A DNA stretch of 43,010 nucleotides from Hydrogenophilales bacterium. Lineage in GTDB: Bacteria; Pseudomonadota; Gammaproteobacteria; Burkholderiales; Thiobacillaceae. The notes below the pieces were generated by a model. It did not search any database. It saw nothing but the letters and a program-made list of their open reading frames with translations, and was not told the origin of the DNA. The DNA lies in assembly GCA_023258975.1 (NCBI GenBank), contig JAHFRD010000024.1:1-43010 (forward strand). The letters run 5' to 3'. Positions 16,494 to 26,487 of the stretch are shown piece by piece; within the stretch, counting starts at the first letter, position 1, and the number at the start of each line of letters is the position of its first letter. The position numbers were made by a program, and so were the translations under genes.

Positions 16494-17770
16494 GCCTGAA
16501 TACGCCCGATACTCAGGTCTGTCTCTGGACGCTGCGGCATTCCGAGCCCGCCTCGCTGGCTACCTACACGGCCAACGGCGGCTATGAAGCGCTGAAAAAG
16601 ATCCTCGCCGAGAAGACCCCGGCCGAGGACATCATCGCCCAGGTCAAGACCAGCGCCCTGCGCGGTCGCGGCGGCGCCGGTTTTCCCACCGGCCTGAAGT
16701 GGAGTTTCATGCCGCGCAATTTTCCCGGTGACAAATACGTGGTGTGCAACACCGACGAGGGCGAGCCGGGCACCTTCAAGGACCGTGACATCCTTCGCTT
16801 CAACCCGCACCAGCTCATCGAGGGCATGGTCATCGCCGGCTATACCCTGGGCGCGGTGGCGGGTTACAACTACATCCACGGCGAAATCTTCGAGCAGTAC
16901 CAGTCTTGGGAACGCGCGCTGGAGGAAGCTCGTGCGGCGGGGTTTCTCGGCAAGAACATCCTCGGTTCCGGTTGGGATTTCGATCTGCACGCGCATCACG
17001 GCTACGGCGCCTATGTCTGCGGCGAGGAAACCGCCCTGCTGGAGTCCATCGAGGGCAAGAAGGGGCAGCCGCGCTTCAAGCCGCCTTTCCCCGCCAGTTA
17101 CGGCCTCTACGGCAAGCCGACCACGATCAACAACACCGAAACCCTGGCTTCGATCCCCTGGATCCTGCGCCACGGCGGCCAGGCCTTCCTGGAACTGGGC
17201 AAGCCCAACAACGGCGGCTCCAAGATCTTTTCCATTTCCGGCCACGTCAACAAGCCCGGAAACTATGAAATTCCGCTCGGCACCCCCTTCGCCGACCTGC
17301 TGGAAATGGCCGGCGGCGTGCGCGCCGGGCATACGCTGAAAGCGGTGATTCCCGGCGGCTCCTCCGCCCCGGTGCTGCCCGCCGACGTGATGATGGCCTG
17401 TACCCTGGACTTCGATTCCATTTCCAAGGCCGGTTCCATGCTCGGTTCCGGCGCGGTGATTGTGATGGACGACAGCGTGTGCATGGTGAAAGCCCTGCAA
17501 CGCCTGTCCTACTTTTATTTCGAGGAATCCTGCGGCCAGTGCACCCCCTGCCGCGAAGGCACCGGCTGGCTCTACCGCATCGTGCATCGCATCGAGCAGG
17601 GCCAGGGCCGTCCGGAAGACCTCGACGAATTGCTGCGCATCGGCAAGAACATCGGCGGCAACACCATTTGCGCCCTGGGCGAGGCGGCGGTGGGGCCGGT
17701 CGCCAGCTTCGTGAAACATTTCCGCAAGGAATTCGAGTACCACATCAAGCACAAGAAGTGCTTGGTGTAA
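16490..17770 (+). CDS. nuoF: NADH-quinone oxidoreductase subunit F
   Basis: NuoF is the 51-kDa NADH- and FMN-binding subunit where electrons enter complex I. The 426-residue protein has the FMN/NADH glycine-rich loops [15 protein letters not shown] and [13 protein letters not shown], the [17 protein letters not shown] signature, and the N3 cluster ligands Cys348, Cys351 and Cys354 ([11 protein letters not shown]) plus Cys394 ([10 protein letters not shown]). The stop TAA at 17768-17770 begins a TAACT pentamer that recurs at 18112-18116 on the far side of an unexpected gene. Normally nuoG follows directly. Confidence 0.98.
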   Translation: MSLNTPDTQVCLWTLRHSEPASLATYTANGGYEALKKILAEKTPAEDIIAQVKTSALRGRGGAGFPTGLKWSFMPRNFPGDKYVVCNTDEGEPGTFKDRDILRFNPHQLIEGMVIAGYTLGAVAGYNYIHGEIFEQYQSWERALEEARAAGFLGKNILGSGWDFDLHAHHGYGAYVCGEETALLESIEGKKGQPRFKPPFPASYGLYGKPTTINNTETLASIPWILRHGGQAFLELGKPNNGGSKIFSISGHVNKPGNYEIPLGTPFADLLEMAGGVRAGHTLKAVIPGGSSAPVLPADVMMACTLDFDSISKAGSMLGSGAVIVMDDSVCMVKALQRLSYFYFEESCGQCTPCREGTGWLYRIVHRIEQGQGRPEDLDELLRIGKNIGGNTICALGEAAVGPVASFVKHFRKEFEYHIKHKKCLV

Positions 17771-17784
17771 CTTGCGAGTGGCAC

Positions 17785-18111
17785 ATGACAAACATCGTTA
17801 ACCAAAATCGACAAGCGAATTTCAAGCTAATTAGGCTTGTTGCGTTTAATACTGCGCAGAAAAATTTCGCCAAGATATTGAATTTAAGCCAAAGCGAATA
17901 CAGTCAATACGAACGTGGCGAAAGAGCTATTCACCCTCACTATGCAAGGAAACTTGAGGAAGAACTAAAATTACCCAATGGCTGGATGGATCGTGATAAC
18001 GCCGCCCTCTTTCTCGATGAAGTTGAGTTTGAGTTGATTTGCAAATTACGAAATCAATCTGAGGATTTCCGCAACAAGCTGCTGAATTTAATTAGCAGCT
18101 TATCGGAATAA
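17785..18111 (+). CDS. Phage-repressor-like HTH protein inserted in nuo operon
   Basis: A 108-residue lambda-repressor-like (XRE) DNA-binding protein lies between nuoF and nuoG. The helix-turn-helix is visible as FAKILNLSQSEYSQYERGER, followed by ARKLEEELKLPNGWMDRD; LPxGWMD is typical of phage C1/C2-type repressors. The C-terminus is a short helix (ELICKLRNQSEDFRNKLLN), with no LexA-like peptidase domain. GC is about 40 percent by hand count over 17821-18060 (96 of 240), far below the neighbouring nuo genes, so it was probably acquired. ATG 17785 has no clear ribosome-binding site (only GAG nearby), suggesting weak expression or coupling to nuoF. It is not a complex I subunit. Targets are unknown. 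Confidence 0.85.
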   Translation: MTNIVNQNRQANFKLIRLVAFNTAQKNFAKILNLSQSEYSQYERGERAIHPHYARKLEEELKLPNGWMDRDNAALFLDEVEFELICKLRNQSEDFRNKLLNLISSLSE

Positions 18112-18118
18112 TAACTCC

Positions 18119-20476
18119 ATGCCCCTGATCGAAATCGACGGCAAGGAACTGGAAGTCGCCGCTGGCAGCACGGTCATGGATGCCGCGCATGAGGCCGGCA
18201 TCGCCATCCCGCATTTCTGCTACCACAAGAAACTCTCCATCGCCGCCAGTTGCCGCATGTGTCTGGTGGAAGTGGAAAAGGCGCCCAAGCCCTTGCCCGC
18301 CTGCGCCACGCCGGTGACCGACGGCATGAAGGTGATGACGCGTTCGCCCAAGGCGATCACGGCGCAGAAAGGCGTGATGGAGTTCCTGCTCATCAACCAC
18401 CCGCTCGATTGCCCGATCTGCGATCAGGGCGGTGAATGCCAGTTGCAGGATATCGCCGTCGGTTATGGCGGCTCCGCCTCGAATTACCACGAACCCAAGC
18501 GCGTGGTGAAAGAGAAGGATCTCGGCCCGCTGATCGCCACCGACATGACCCGCTGCATCCATTGCAGCCGCTGCGTGCGCTTCGGCCAGGAAATCGCCGG
18601 CCTGATGGAGCTGGGCATGCCCGGCCGCGGCGAGCACACCGAAGTGATGCCGTTCCTGGAAACCCAGGTCAGCCATGAACTCTCCGGCAACGTCATCGAA
18701 CTTTGCCCGGTGGGTGCGCTGACTTCCAAGCCGTTCCGCTACAGCGCGCGTTCCTGGGAACTGTCGCGCAGGAAGTCGGTGAGTCCGCACGACGGTCTCG
18801 GCGCCAATCTCCAGGTGCATGTGAAGAACAACCGTGTCCTGCGCGTGGTGCCACGGGAGAACGAAGCCATCAACGAATGCTGGATCGCCGACCGTGACCG
18901 TTACAGTTATGAAGCGCTGAATTCCGAGCAGCGTCTGACCATACCGATGCTGAAACGAGATGGGCAGTGGCGGGAAGTGAGCTGGCGGGAAGCCCTCGAA
19001 CACGTCGCCGACCGCCTCGGCCGGATTCGCGAGAGCAACGGCCCGGCCGCCATCGGCGCGCTCGCCTCTCCGCATCAAACGGTCGAGGAGTTGTATCTGT
19101 TCACCAAGCTGATGCGCGGCCTCGGCACGGAAAATATCGACCATCGCCTGGCGCAGGCCGACGCGACGGTCGGCGACGGCGCGCGCTGGCTGGGAATGCC
19201 CATCGCCGATATTGATACGCTGGATCGCGTGCTGCTGATCGGTTCCACGATTCGCCAGGAACAGCCGCTGCTCGCGCAGCACCTGCGCCATGCGGTCAAG
19301 CATGGCGCCCAACTCAACGTGCTGCATACGGCGGGCGATGATCTGCTGTGCAAGGTCAACTCCCGCCTCATCGCCAAGCCCGGCGCCTGGGTGAACAATC
19401 TGGCGCAAATCGCCAAGGCCATGCAGGAAGCCGGCGCCGAGGTGGGCGCGGATGTAGGAGCGGCCTTGGCCGCGATCTCCAGCGTCAGTGACAGCGCCCG
19501 TGCCATCGCCGCCAGTCTGCTTGGTGGCAACGGCGGCGGTGAGAAGAAGGCCGTGCTGTTGGGCGCGCTGGCGCAGAACCATCCCGCCGCCGCGCAACTG
19601 CATGTTCTGGCCCAGGCCATCGCCGAGGCGAGCGGCGCCACGCTCGGTTTCCTTTCTCCCGCCGCCAACAGCGTCGGCGCGCAACTCGTGGGCGCGTTGC
19701 CCGGCCCCGACGGTCTTGGCGCCAGCGCCATGTTGGCGGATGCGCGTTCCGCCTACGTTCTCCTCGGCGCCGAACCGGAACTGGATGCCTATGACGCCGC
19801 CACGGCCGCCGCTGCGCTGCGCGGGGCCGAGTTCGTGGTCGCGCTGGGCGCCTTCAGGAGCGACGCGCTGGACTACGCAGATGTGTTGTTGCCCATCGCG
19901 CCGTTCACGGAGACCGCCGGCAGCTTCGTCAACATGGAAGGCCGCCTGCAAAGCTTCCACGGCGTGGTCAAGCCATTGGGCGAGGCGCGCCCGGCCTGGA
20001 AGGTGCTGCGCGTGCTGGGCAACCTGTTGAGCCTGGGCGGTTTCGATTACGACAGCGCCGAGGCGGTACGCGCGGATACCTTGCCCGGCAATCCCGCCGC
20101 CGACCTGGCCGAACGCTTGAACAACCGCATCGCCGGCGCCGGCGCCGGCCTGGACCTGGCGGCTCCCGTCGAGGGCCTGGAGCGTCTGGGCGAAACCCCG
20201 ACGTATCAACTCGACCCCATCGCGCGCCGTTCCCCCGCCTTGCAGGCGACGCCGGGTGCCGGCGTCCCCGCCGTGTGGATCGGCAGCGAGTTGCTGACTC
20301 GCCTGGGCGTGGCCGAGGGCGGCATGGTGCGGGTGCGCCAGGGTGCGGCCGAAGCGATTCTTCCGGTGCGCCGCGATGACCGCCTGGCGGTGGATGCCGT
20401 GCGCGTGGCCGCCACCCACCCCCTGACCGCCACCCTGGGCGCGCGCCTGGGTTCCGTGAGCGTGGAGAAAGCCTGA
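18119..20476 (+). CDS. nuoG: NADH-quinone oxidoreductase subunit G
   Basis: NuoG is the 75-kDa iron-sulfur subunit carrying electrons from NuoF into the arm. The 785-residue protein has the N1b ligands Cys34, Cys45, Cys48 and Cys62. It also has [14 protein letters not shown] for N5, [13 protein letters not shown] with the later [13 protein letters not shown] for N4, and a C-terminal molybdopterin-oxidoreductase-like domain without cofactor function. A REP-like repeat at 19453-19475 is read in frame as residues of the segment [12 protein letters not shown], probably a surface loop. ATG 18119 lies 7 nt after the HTH gene stop, with only a weak ribosome-binding site (ACTCC), so translation here may depend on the inserted gene. 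Confidence 0.97.
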   Translation: MPLIEIDGKELEVAAGSTVMDAAHEAGIAIPHFCYHKKLSIAASCRMCLVEVEKAPKPLPACATPVTDGMKVMTRSPKAITAQKGVMEFLLINHPLDCPICDQGGECQLQDIAVGYGGSASNYHEPKRVVKEKDLGPLIATDMTRCIHCSRCVRFGQEIAGLMELGMPGRGEHTEVMPFLETQVSHELSGNVIELCPVGALTSKPFRYSARSWELSRRKSVSPHDGLGANLQVHVKNNRVLRVVPRENEAINECWIADRDRYSYEALNSEQRLTIPMLKRDGQWREVSWREALEHVADRLGRIRESNGPAAIGALASPHQTVEELYLFTKLMRGLGTENIDHRLAQADATVGDGARWLGMPIADIDTLDRVLLIGSTIRQEQPLLAQHLRHAVKHGAQLNVLHTAGDDLLCKVNSRLIAKPGAWVNNLAQIAKAMQEAGAEVGADVGAALAAISSVSDSARAIAASLLGGNGGGEKKAVLLGALAQNHPAAAQLHVLAQAIAEASGATLGFLSPAANSVGAQLVGALPGPDGLGASAMLADARSAYVLLGAEPELDAYDAATAAAALRGAEFVVALGAFRSDALDYADVLLPIAPFTETAGSFVNMEGRLQSFHGVVKPLGEARPAWKVLRVLGNLLSLGGFDYDSAEAVRADTLPGNPAADLAERLNNRIAGAGAGLDLAAPVEGLERLGETPTYQLDPIARRSPALQATPGAGVPAVWIGSELLTRLGVAEGGMVRVRQGAAEAILPVRRDDRLAVDAVRVAATHPLTATLGARLGSVSVEKA
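19453..19475 (+). repeat. REP-like element inside nuoG
   Basis: GTAGGAGCGGCCTTGGCCGCGA, preceded by T, has a perfect 6-bp stem GCGGCC/GGCCGC (19460-19465 and 19468-19473) with loop TT. REP elements are normally intergenic; this one is translated within an otherwise intact nuoG. Confidence 0.8.
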
Positions 20477-20477
20477 T

Positions 20478-21506
20478 ATGGACGCAATGCTCGCTCCCAT
20501 CGCCGAACTGCTCGGCCCCGCCTGGCTGCCGGTCTGGACCCTGGTCAAGATCATCGCCATCGTCGCGCCCCTGATGATCTCCCTGGCCTATCTGACCTAC
20601 GCCGAGCGCAAGATCATCGGCTACATGCAGGTGCGCATCGGCCCCAACCGGGTCGGCCCGCTCGGCCTGCTGCAACCCATCGCCGACGGCCTCAAGCTGT
20701 TGATGAAGGAAATCATCCTCCCCAGCGGCGCCAACAAGGGCCTGTTCATCCTCGGCCCGGTTCTGGTGTTGGCGCCGGCGCTGGCGGCCTGGGCGGTGTT
20801 TCCGTTCACCGAATCGCTGGTGCTGGCCAACATCAACGCGGGCCTCCTGTACGTCATGGCCATCACCTCGATGGGCGTGTATGGCGTGGTGATCGCGGGC
20901 TGGGCATCCAACTCCAAATACGCCTTCCTCGGCGCCCTGCGTTCCTCGGCGCAGATCGTGTCGTATGAAATCGCCATGGGCTTCGCTCTGGTCGGGGTGC
21001 TGATGTGCGCGCAGAGCCTGAATCTGAGCGACATCGTCAAGGCGCAGAGCGGCGGTTTCTGGCACTGGTACTTCCTCCCGTTGTTCCCGCTGTTCCTCGT
21101 CTATCTGATCGCCGGTGTGGCGGAACTCAACCGCGCTCCGTTCGACGTGGCGGAAGGCGAGTCGGAAATCGTCGCGGGTTTCCATGTGGAATATTCCGGC
21201 ATGGCCTTCGCCGTGTTCTTCCTGGCCGAATACGCCAACATGATCCTGGTCGCGGGCCTCACCAGCGTCATGTTCCTGGGCGGCTGGCTGTCGCCGTTCC
21301 CCTTCCTGCCGGATGGATTCTTCTGGATCGCGGCGAAGATGGGCTTCGTGCTGTTCCTGTTCCTCTGGTTCCGCGCCACCTTCCCGCGTTATCGCTATGA
21401 CCAGATCATGCGCCTGGGCTGGAAGGTGTTCATCCCGGTGACCCTGGTCTGGATCGTCGTGGTCGGCGCCGCCATGCAGACGCCTTACGGCTATCTGTTC
21501 CACTAA
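20478..21506 (+). CDS. nuoH: NADH-quinone oxidoreductase subunit H
   Basis: NuoH is the membrane subunit joining the peripheral arm to the proton-pumping arm and lining the quinone tunnel. The 342-residue protein has about eight membrane segments and the signatures [34 protein letters not shown] and [20 protein letters not shown], the last holding the acidic residues of the E-channel. It begins 1 nt after the nuoG stop. Length and motifs are normal. Confidence 0.98.
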   Translation: MDAMLAPIAELLGPAWLPVWTLVKIIAIVAPLMISLAYLTYAERKIIGYMQVRIGPNRVGPLGLLQPIADGLKLLMKEIILPSGANKGLFILGPVLVLAPALAAWAVFPFTESLVLANINAGLLYVMAITSMGVYGVVIAGWASNSKYAFLGALRSSAQIVSYEIAMGFALVGVLMCAQSLNLSDIVKAQSGGFWHWYFLPLFPLFLVYLIAGVAELNRAPFDVAEGESEIVAGFHVEYSGMAFAVFFLAEYANMILVAGLTSVMFLGGWLSPFPFLPDGFFWIAAKMGFVLFLFLWFRATFPRYRYDQIMRLGWKVFIPVTLVWIVVVGAAMQTPYGYLFH

Positions 21507-21519
21507 GGAGGACGCGATC

Positions 21520-22023
21520 ATGTTCAACGGCATCAAGTCCTTCCTTGACACCTTTCTGCTTACCGAGTTGCTGCGTGGCATGGCCCTGACCGGGCGCAAT
21601 CTGTTCGCGCACAAGATCACGGTGCAGTTCCCGGAAGAAAAGACCCCGCAATCGCCGCGCTTCCGCGGCCTGCACGCGCAACGCCGTTATGCCAATGGCG
21701 AGGAACGCTGCATCGCCTGCAAGCTGTGCGAGGCGGTGTGCCCGGCGATGGCGATCAAGATCGAATCGGAACAGCGCGACGACGGGAACGGGCAAAGCTC
21801 GCGCCGCACCACGGTCTACGACATCGACCTGACCAAGTGCATCTTCTGCGGCTTCTGCGAGGAAGCCTGCCCGGTGGATGCCATCGTCGAAACGCGCATC
21901 CTGGAATACCACGGAGAAAAGCGCGGCGACCTCTACTACACCAAGGAAAAACTCCTGGCGGTGGGCGACCAGTACGAAGAACAGATCGCGCGCGACCGCG
22001 CGGTCGATGCAAAGTACCGCTGA
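21520..22023 (+). CDS. nuoI: NADH-quinone oxidoreductase subunit I
   Basis: NuoI is the ferredoxin-like subunit with clusters N6a and N6b, passing electrons to N2. The 167-residue protein has two canonical Cx2Cx2CxxxCP motifs: [12 protein letters not shown] at Cys64/67/70/74 and [12 protein letters not shown] at Cys107/110/113/117. An amphipathic N-terminal helix ([17 protein letters not shown]) sits on the membrane. AAGGAGG lies upstream of ATG 21520, the best ribosome-binding site in the operon. Confidence 0.98.
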   Translation: MFNGIKSFLDTFLLTELLRGMALTGRNLFAHKITVQFPEEKTPQSPRFRGLHAQRRYANGEERCIACKLCEAVCPAMAIKIESEQRDDGNGQSSRRTTVYDIDLTKCIFCGFCEEACPVDAIVETRILEYHGEKRGDLYYTKEKLLAVGDQYEEQIARDRAVDAKYR

Positions 22024-22034
22024 CGGACATACTC

Positions 22035-22652
22035 ATGGAATTCAAGAGCCTCGTTTTCTACGTTTTCTCCGGCATCCTGCTGCTGGCGTCTTTGCGCGTG
22101 ATTACCGCGCGCAACCCGGTGCATTCCGCGCTGGCGCTGGTGCTGGCCTTCTTCACGGCGGCCGGCCTCTGGCTGCTGCTGGAAGCCGAATTCCTCGCCA
22201 TCACCCTGGTGCTGGTCTACATCGGCGCGGTGATGGTGCTGTTCCTGTTCGTGGTGATGATGCTGGACATCAATCTGGCGGAACTGCGCAAGGGTTTCTG
22301 GAACTACCTGCCCGCCGGCCTGCTGGTGGCCGGCCTCATGATTATCGAGATGGTCATGGTGCTGGGCGGGGCCGACCTCGGCCTGACCGAACCGGCGCCG
22401 CTGCCGGCCGATTACAGCAACACCAGGGAACTCGGCCGCCTGCTCTACACCGTCTATGTCTACCCCTTCGAACTGGCGGCGGTGCTGCTTCTGGTCGCGA
22501 TGATCGCCGCCATCTCGCTGACTCACCGCAAGCGCCAGGATAGCAAGCGACTGGATCCGGCCGCGCAGGTGAAGGTGAAACGCGCCGACCGCGTCTACAT
22601 GGTCAACATCAAATCGCAGAAGCCGGAAGCGCCGAAGGAGGACGAGGAATGA
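22035..22652 (+). CDS. nuoJ: NADH-quinone oxidoreductase subunit J
   Basis: NuoJ is a membrane-arm subunit with five transmembrane helices. The 205-residue protein has the conserved third-helix segment [20 protein letters not shown], whose pi-bulge region takes part in coupling. The C-terminus ([20 protein letters not shown]) is cytoplasmic and charged. ATG 22035 is chosen because the protein family begins at the first membrane helix; the upstream frame is antisense-free shadow of nuoI. The stop overlaps the nuoK start by four bases. Confidence 0.96.
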   Translation: MEFKSLVFYVFSGILLLASLRVITARNPVHSALALVLAFFTAAGLWLLLEAEFLAITLVLVYIGAVMVLFLFVVMMLDINLAELRKGFWNYLPAGLLVAGLMIIEMVMVLGGADLGLTEPAPLPADYSNTRELGRLLYTVYVYPFELAAVLLLVAMIAAISLTHRKRQDSKRLDPAAQVKVKRADRVYMVNIKSQKPEAPKEDEE

Positions 22653-22954
22653 TCGGTCTCAATCACTACCTCATCCTGGGCGCGGTGCTGTTCGCCATCA
22701 GCGTGGTCGGCATCTTCCTGAACCGCAAGAACGTGATCATCCTGCTCATGGCCATCGAACTCATGCTGCTGGCGGTGAACATGAACTTCGTGGCTTTCTC
22801 GCATTACCTGGGCGACATGGCCGGCCAGGTGTTCGTGTTCTTCATCCTCACCGTGGCGGCGGCGGAATCGGCCATCGGCCTGGCCATTCTGGTGGTGTTG
22901 TTCCGCAATCTGCGCACCATCAACGTCGACGACCTCGACCGCCTGAAGGGCTGA
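22649..22954 (+). CDS. nuoK: NADH-quinone oxidoreductase subunit K
   Basis: NuoK is the smallest antiporter-related membrane subunit. The 101-residue protein has three helices with the buried glutamates in [15 protein letters not shown] and [18 protein letters not shown], both needed for proton translocation in the family. It opens with [14 protein letters not shown], typical for NuoK. Translationally coupled to nuoJ; nuoL follows after 3 nt. Confidence 0.98.
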   Translation: MIGLNHYLILGAVLFAISVVGIFLNRKNVIILLMAIELMLLAVNMNFVAFSHYLGDMAGQVFVFFILTVAAAESAIGLAILVVLFRNLRTINVDDLDRLKG

Positions 22955-22957
22955 ACG

Positions 22958-24970
22958 ATGGACATGAAAACCCTTTACCTCCTCGTTCCCCTCGCCCCGC
23001 TGCTCGGCGCGGTCATCGCCGGCCTGTTCGGCAAGACCATCGGCCGTGCCGGCGCCCACACGGTCACCATCCTCGGCGTCGCGATTTCCCTGCTCGCGTC
23101 ACTGGCGGTGTTCCAGGACGTGCAGGCCGGCAACACCTTTAACGGCACGATTTACACTTGGCTGACCTCGGGCGACGTGACTTTGGAAATCGGTTTCCTG
23201 ATTGACCGCCTCACCGCCGTGATGATGCTGGTGGTGACTTTCGTCTCGCTCATGGTGCATATCTACACCATCGGCTACATGGCGGACGACCCCGGCTATC
23301 AACGTTTCTTCAGCTACATCTCGCTATTCACCTTCTCCATGCTGATGCTGGTGATGAGCAATAACTTCCTGCAGTTGTTCTTCGGCTGGGAAGCGGTGGG
23401 CCTGGTGTCGTATTTGCTGATCGGCTTCTGGTACACGCGGGAATCGGCGATCTACGCCAATCTGAAAGCCTTCCTGGTCAATCGCGTCGGCGACTTCGGT
23501 TTTCTGCTGGGCATCGGCATGGTGCTGGCTTATTTCGGCAGCCTGGACTACCAGCAGGTGTTCCAGATGGCGCCGCAATACGCCGATCACAATGTCAGCC
23601 TGATCGAAGGCCATCCCTGGCCCTTGATGGCCGTGATCTGCATTCTGCTGTTCGTCGGCGCGATGGGTAAATCGGCGCAGTTCCCGCTGCATGTCTGGCT
23701 GCCGGACTCGATGGAAGGCCCCACCCCGATTTCCGCGCTGATCCACGCCGCGACCATGGTGACCGCCGGCATCTTCATGGTGGCGCGCATGTCGCCGCTG
23801 TTCGAGTTGTCCGACATCGCCCTGTCCTTCGTCATGGTGATCGGCGCCATCACCGCGCTGTTCATGGGCTTCCTCGGTGTGATCCAGAACGACATCAAAC
23901 GGGTGGTGGCGTATTCCACCCTGTCGCAACTGGGCTACATGACCGTGGCCCTGGGCGCGTCCGCCTACTCGGTGGCGATCTTCCACCTGATGACCCATGC
24001 CTTCTTCAAGGCCCTGCTGTTCCTGGCCGCAGGTTCGGTAATCATCGGCATGCACCACGACCAGGACATCCGCAACATGGGCGGCCTGCGCAAGTACATG
24101 CCGATCACCTGGATCACCTCGCTGATCGGTTCGCTGGCTCTGATCGGCACGCCGTTCCTGTCCGGCTTCTACTCCAAGGACTCGATCATCGAGGCGGTGA
24201 AGTTCTCCACGCTGCCCGGTTCCGGCTTTGCCTATTTCGCCGTGGTGCTGGGGGTGTTCGTCACCGCCTTCTATTCCTTCCGTATGTATTTCCTGGTGTT
24301 TCACGGCAAGGAGCGCTTCAAGTGTGCGCATGACACGCACGACCACGAGGGGGACAAGAACGGCGACGCTCACGGCCATCATCATGGCGGCCATAGCTGC
24401 CCGCATGAGACGCCCTGGGTGGTCACCCTGCCGCTGATCCTGCTGGCGATTCCTTCCCTGGCCATCGGTTATGTCGCCATCGAACCCCTGTTGTTCGGCG
24501 GCTGGTTCGGCCACGCCATCCAGGTCGCGGAACGCCACGGCGCCATGCATGAGTTGCAACACCATTTCCACGGCGCCGCCGCGATGGCCCTGCATGCGCT
24601 GGCCACCTTGCCGTTCCTGCTGGCCGTCGCCGGTGTCGGCCTGTCCTGGTTCTTCTACATGAAGCGGCCGGATATTCCCGCCGCCATTCGGAAGCGCTTC
24701 CACCTGATCCATCTGGTTCTGGAGAAGAAATACGGTTTCGACGATTTCAACGACTGGTTCTTCGCCGGTGGCGCCCGCAAGCTGGGCGGCCGTCTGTGGC
24801 GCTGGGGTGACGTCAAGGCAATCGACGGCTGGATGGTGAACGGTTCTGCCCGCCTGGTCGGCAGGATCGCCGGCATCGTGCGCCACCTGCAATCCGGTTA
24901 CATCTACCACTACGCCTTCGTCATGATCATCGGTGTGCTGCTTATGGCCACCCTGTTCGCGCGGGCCTGA
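22958..24970 (+). CDS. nuoL: NADH-quinone oxidoreductase subunit L
   Basis: NuoL is the distal antiporter-like proton pump of complex I. The 670-residue protein has about fifteen membrane helices, the conserved FFGWEAVGLVSYLLIGFWY with the key glutamate, GKSAQFPLHVWLPDSMEGPT with the central lysine, and a long C-terminal lateral helix region. Between helices, near residues 456-485, is a loop with nine histidines and two cysteines (CAHDTHDHEGDKNGD, then AHGHHHGGHSCPH). Such loops occur in betaproteobacterial NuoL and could bind metal, but this is not shown. Confidence 0.97.
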   Translation: MDMKTLYLLVPLAPLLGAVIAGLFGKTIGRAGAHTVTILGVAISLLASLAVFQDVQAGNTFNGTIYTWLTSGDVTLEIGFLIDRLTAVMMLVVTFVSLMVHIYTIGYMADDPGYQRFFSYISLFTFSMLMLVMSNNFLQLFFGWEAVGLVSYLLIGFWYTRESAIYANLKAFLVNRVGDFGFLLGIGMVLAYFGSLDYQQVFQMAPQYADHNVSLIEGHPWPLMAVICILLFVGAMGKSAQFPLHVWLPDSMEGPTPISALIHAATMVTAGIFMVARMSPLFELSDIALSFVMVIGAITALFMGFLGVIQNDIKRVVAYSTLSQLGYMTVALGASAYSVAIFHLMTHAFFKALLFLAAGSVIIGMHHDQDIRNMGGLRKYMPITWITSLIGSLALIGTPFLSGFYSKDSIIEAVKFSTLPGSGFAYFAVVLGVFVTAFYSFRMYFLVFHGKERFKCAHDTHDHEGDKNGDAHGHHHGGHSCPHETPWVVTLPLILLAIPSLAIGYVAIEPLLFGGWFGHAIQVAERHGAMHELQHHFHGAAAMALHALATLPFLLAVAGVGLSWFFYMKRPDIPAAIRKRFHLIHLVLEKKYGFDDFNDWFFAGGARKLGGRLWRWGDVKAIDGWMVNGSARLVGRIAGIVRHLQSGYIYHYAFVMIIGVLLMATLFARA

Positions 24971-24984
24971 TCAAGAAAAAAACC

Positions 24985-26481
24985 ATGACGGAAGGATTAG
25001 GAATCGGCGTGTTGAGTCTCACCATCTGGGTGCCCATCCTGGCGGGGGTGCTCATCCTCATCACCGGCGGCGACAAGAACGCGGAGGGCCAGAAAACTCT
25101 GGCCCTGCTCGGTGCCGCGCTTGGGTTCGCGGTGGCCATCCCCTTGTGGACAGGTTTCGACGCCGGCACGGCGGAAATGCAGTTCGAGGAACTGGCGCGC
25201 TGGGTGCCGATGTTCAAGATCAACTACCACCTTGGCGTGGACGGCATTTCCATGCCCTTCATTCTGCTCAACAGCTTCACCACCATCCTGGTGGTACTGG
25301 CCGGATGGCAGGTCATCAAGCAGCGTGTCGGCCAATACATGGCGGCTTTTCTGATCCAGTCCGGCCTCATCAACGGCGTTTTTGCCTCGCTCGACGGCAT
25401 CCTGTTCTACGTGTATTTCGAGGCCATGCTGATTCCGCTGTACCTGATCATCGGCATGTGGGGTGGCCCCAATCGCGTCTATGCGGCGATCAAGTTCTTC
25501 CTTTACACCCTGCTCGGCTCGCTGCTGATGCTGGTCTCGCTGCTCTACCTGTTCTTCCAGAGCGGCGGCAGTTTTGAAATCCTTACCTGGCACAGGCTGC
25601 CGCTGGCGATGACCGCACAGATTCTGCTGTTCGTCGCGTTTTTCTTCGGCTTCGCAGTGAAGGTGCCGATGTGGCCGGTACACACCTGGTTGCCGGACGC
25701 GCACGTGGAAGCGCCCACCGGTGGTTCCGTGGTGCTGGCCGCCATTACCCTGAAGGTCGGCGCCTACGGCTTCCTGAGATTCGCCCTGCCGATCGCGCCG
25801 GATGCCAGCCACTATCTGGCCGGTTTCATGATTACGCTGTCGCTGATCGCCGTGGTCTACATCGGCCTGGTTGCGCTGGTGCAGTCGGACATGAAGAAGC
25901 TGATCGCCTATTCGTCCATCGCCCACATGGGTTTCGTCACCCTGGGTTTCTTCATCTTCAACCCGCTTGGCATGGAAGGTGGCCTGGTTCAGATGATTTC
26001 GCACGGCTTCATCTCCGCCGCCATGTTTCTGTGCGTGGGCGTGATGTACGACCGCGTGCATTCGCGCCAGATTGCCGATTACGGCGGTGTCGCCAACAAG
26101 ATGCCCAGATTTGCGGCGTTCTTCATGTTGTTCGCGATGGCTAACGCCGGCTTGCCCGGCACCTCCGGTTTTGTCGGCGAGTTCCTGGTGATTCTGGGCA
26201 CGGTGAAAGTGAACTTCTGGTGGGCCTTCCTGGCCGCCACCACGCTGATTTTCGGCGCCGCCTATACCCTGTGGATGTACAAGCGCGTGGTGTTCGGGCC
26301 GGTAGGCAACACCCACGTGGAGGAAATGCTGGACATCAACGGCCGCGAATTCATTGTGCTGCTGCTGCTGGCCGTCAGTGTGCTGGGCATGGGCCTATAC
26401 CCGCGGCCCCTGACCGAGGTCATGCACGCCTCCGTGGACAATCTGCTGGCGCACGTGTCGCACAGCAAACTGGTGCCCTGA
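24985..26481 (+). CDS. nuoM: NADH-quinone oxidoreductase subunit M
   Basis: NuoM is the second antiporter-like proton pump. The 498-residue protein has about fourteen helices, the LGVDGISMPFILLNSFTT signature, FYVYFEAMLIPLYLIIGMWG with the functional glutamate, and VKVPMWPVHTWLPDAHVEAP with the membrane lysine. The start ATG 24985 lies 14 nt after nuoL; GAAAAAAA precedes it, a weak ribosome-binding site. Nothing is missing. Confidence 0.97.
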   Translation: MTEGLGIGVLSLTIWVPILAGVLILITGGDKNAEGQKTLALLGAALGFAVAIPLWTGFDAGTAEMQFEELARWVPMFKINYHLGVDGISMPFILLNSFTTILVVLAGWQVIKQRVGQYMAAFLIQSGLINGVFASLDGILFYVYFEAMLIPLYLIIGMWGGPNRVYAAIKFFLYTLLGSLLMLVSLLYLFFQSGGSFEILTWHRLPLAMTAQILLFVAFFFGFAVKVPMWPVHTWLPDAHVEAPTGGSVVLAAITLKVGAYGFLRFALPIAPDASHYLAGFMITLSLIAVVYIGLVALVQSDMKKLIAYSSIAHMGFVTLGFFIFNPLGMEGGLVQMISHGFISAAMFLCVGVMYDRVHSRQIADYGGVANKMPRFAAFFMLFAMANAGLPGTSGFVGEFLVILGTVKVNFWWAFLAATTLIFGAAYTLWMYKRVVFGPVGNTHVEEMLDINGREFIVLLLLAVSVLGMGLYPRPLTEVMHASVDNLLAHVSHSKLVP

Positions 26482-26487
26482 TCAATC

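Noticed and set aside
18092-20560. An 822-codon open frame on the minus strand
   Set aside because: It is antisense to nuoG, with repetitive His/Gln/Arg/Gly-rich content typical of shadow frames in GC-rich DNA.
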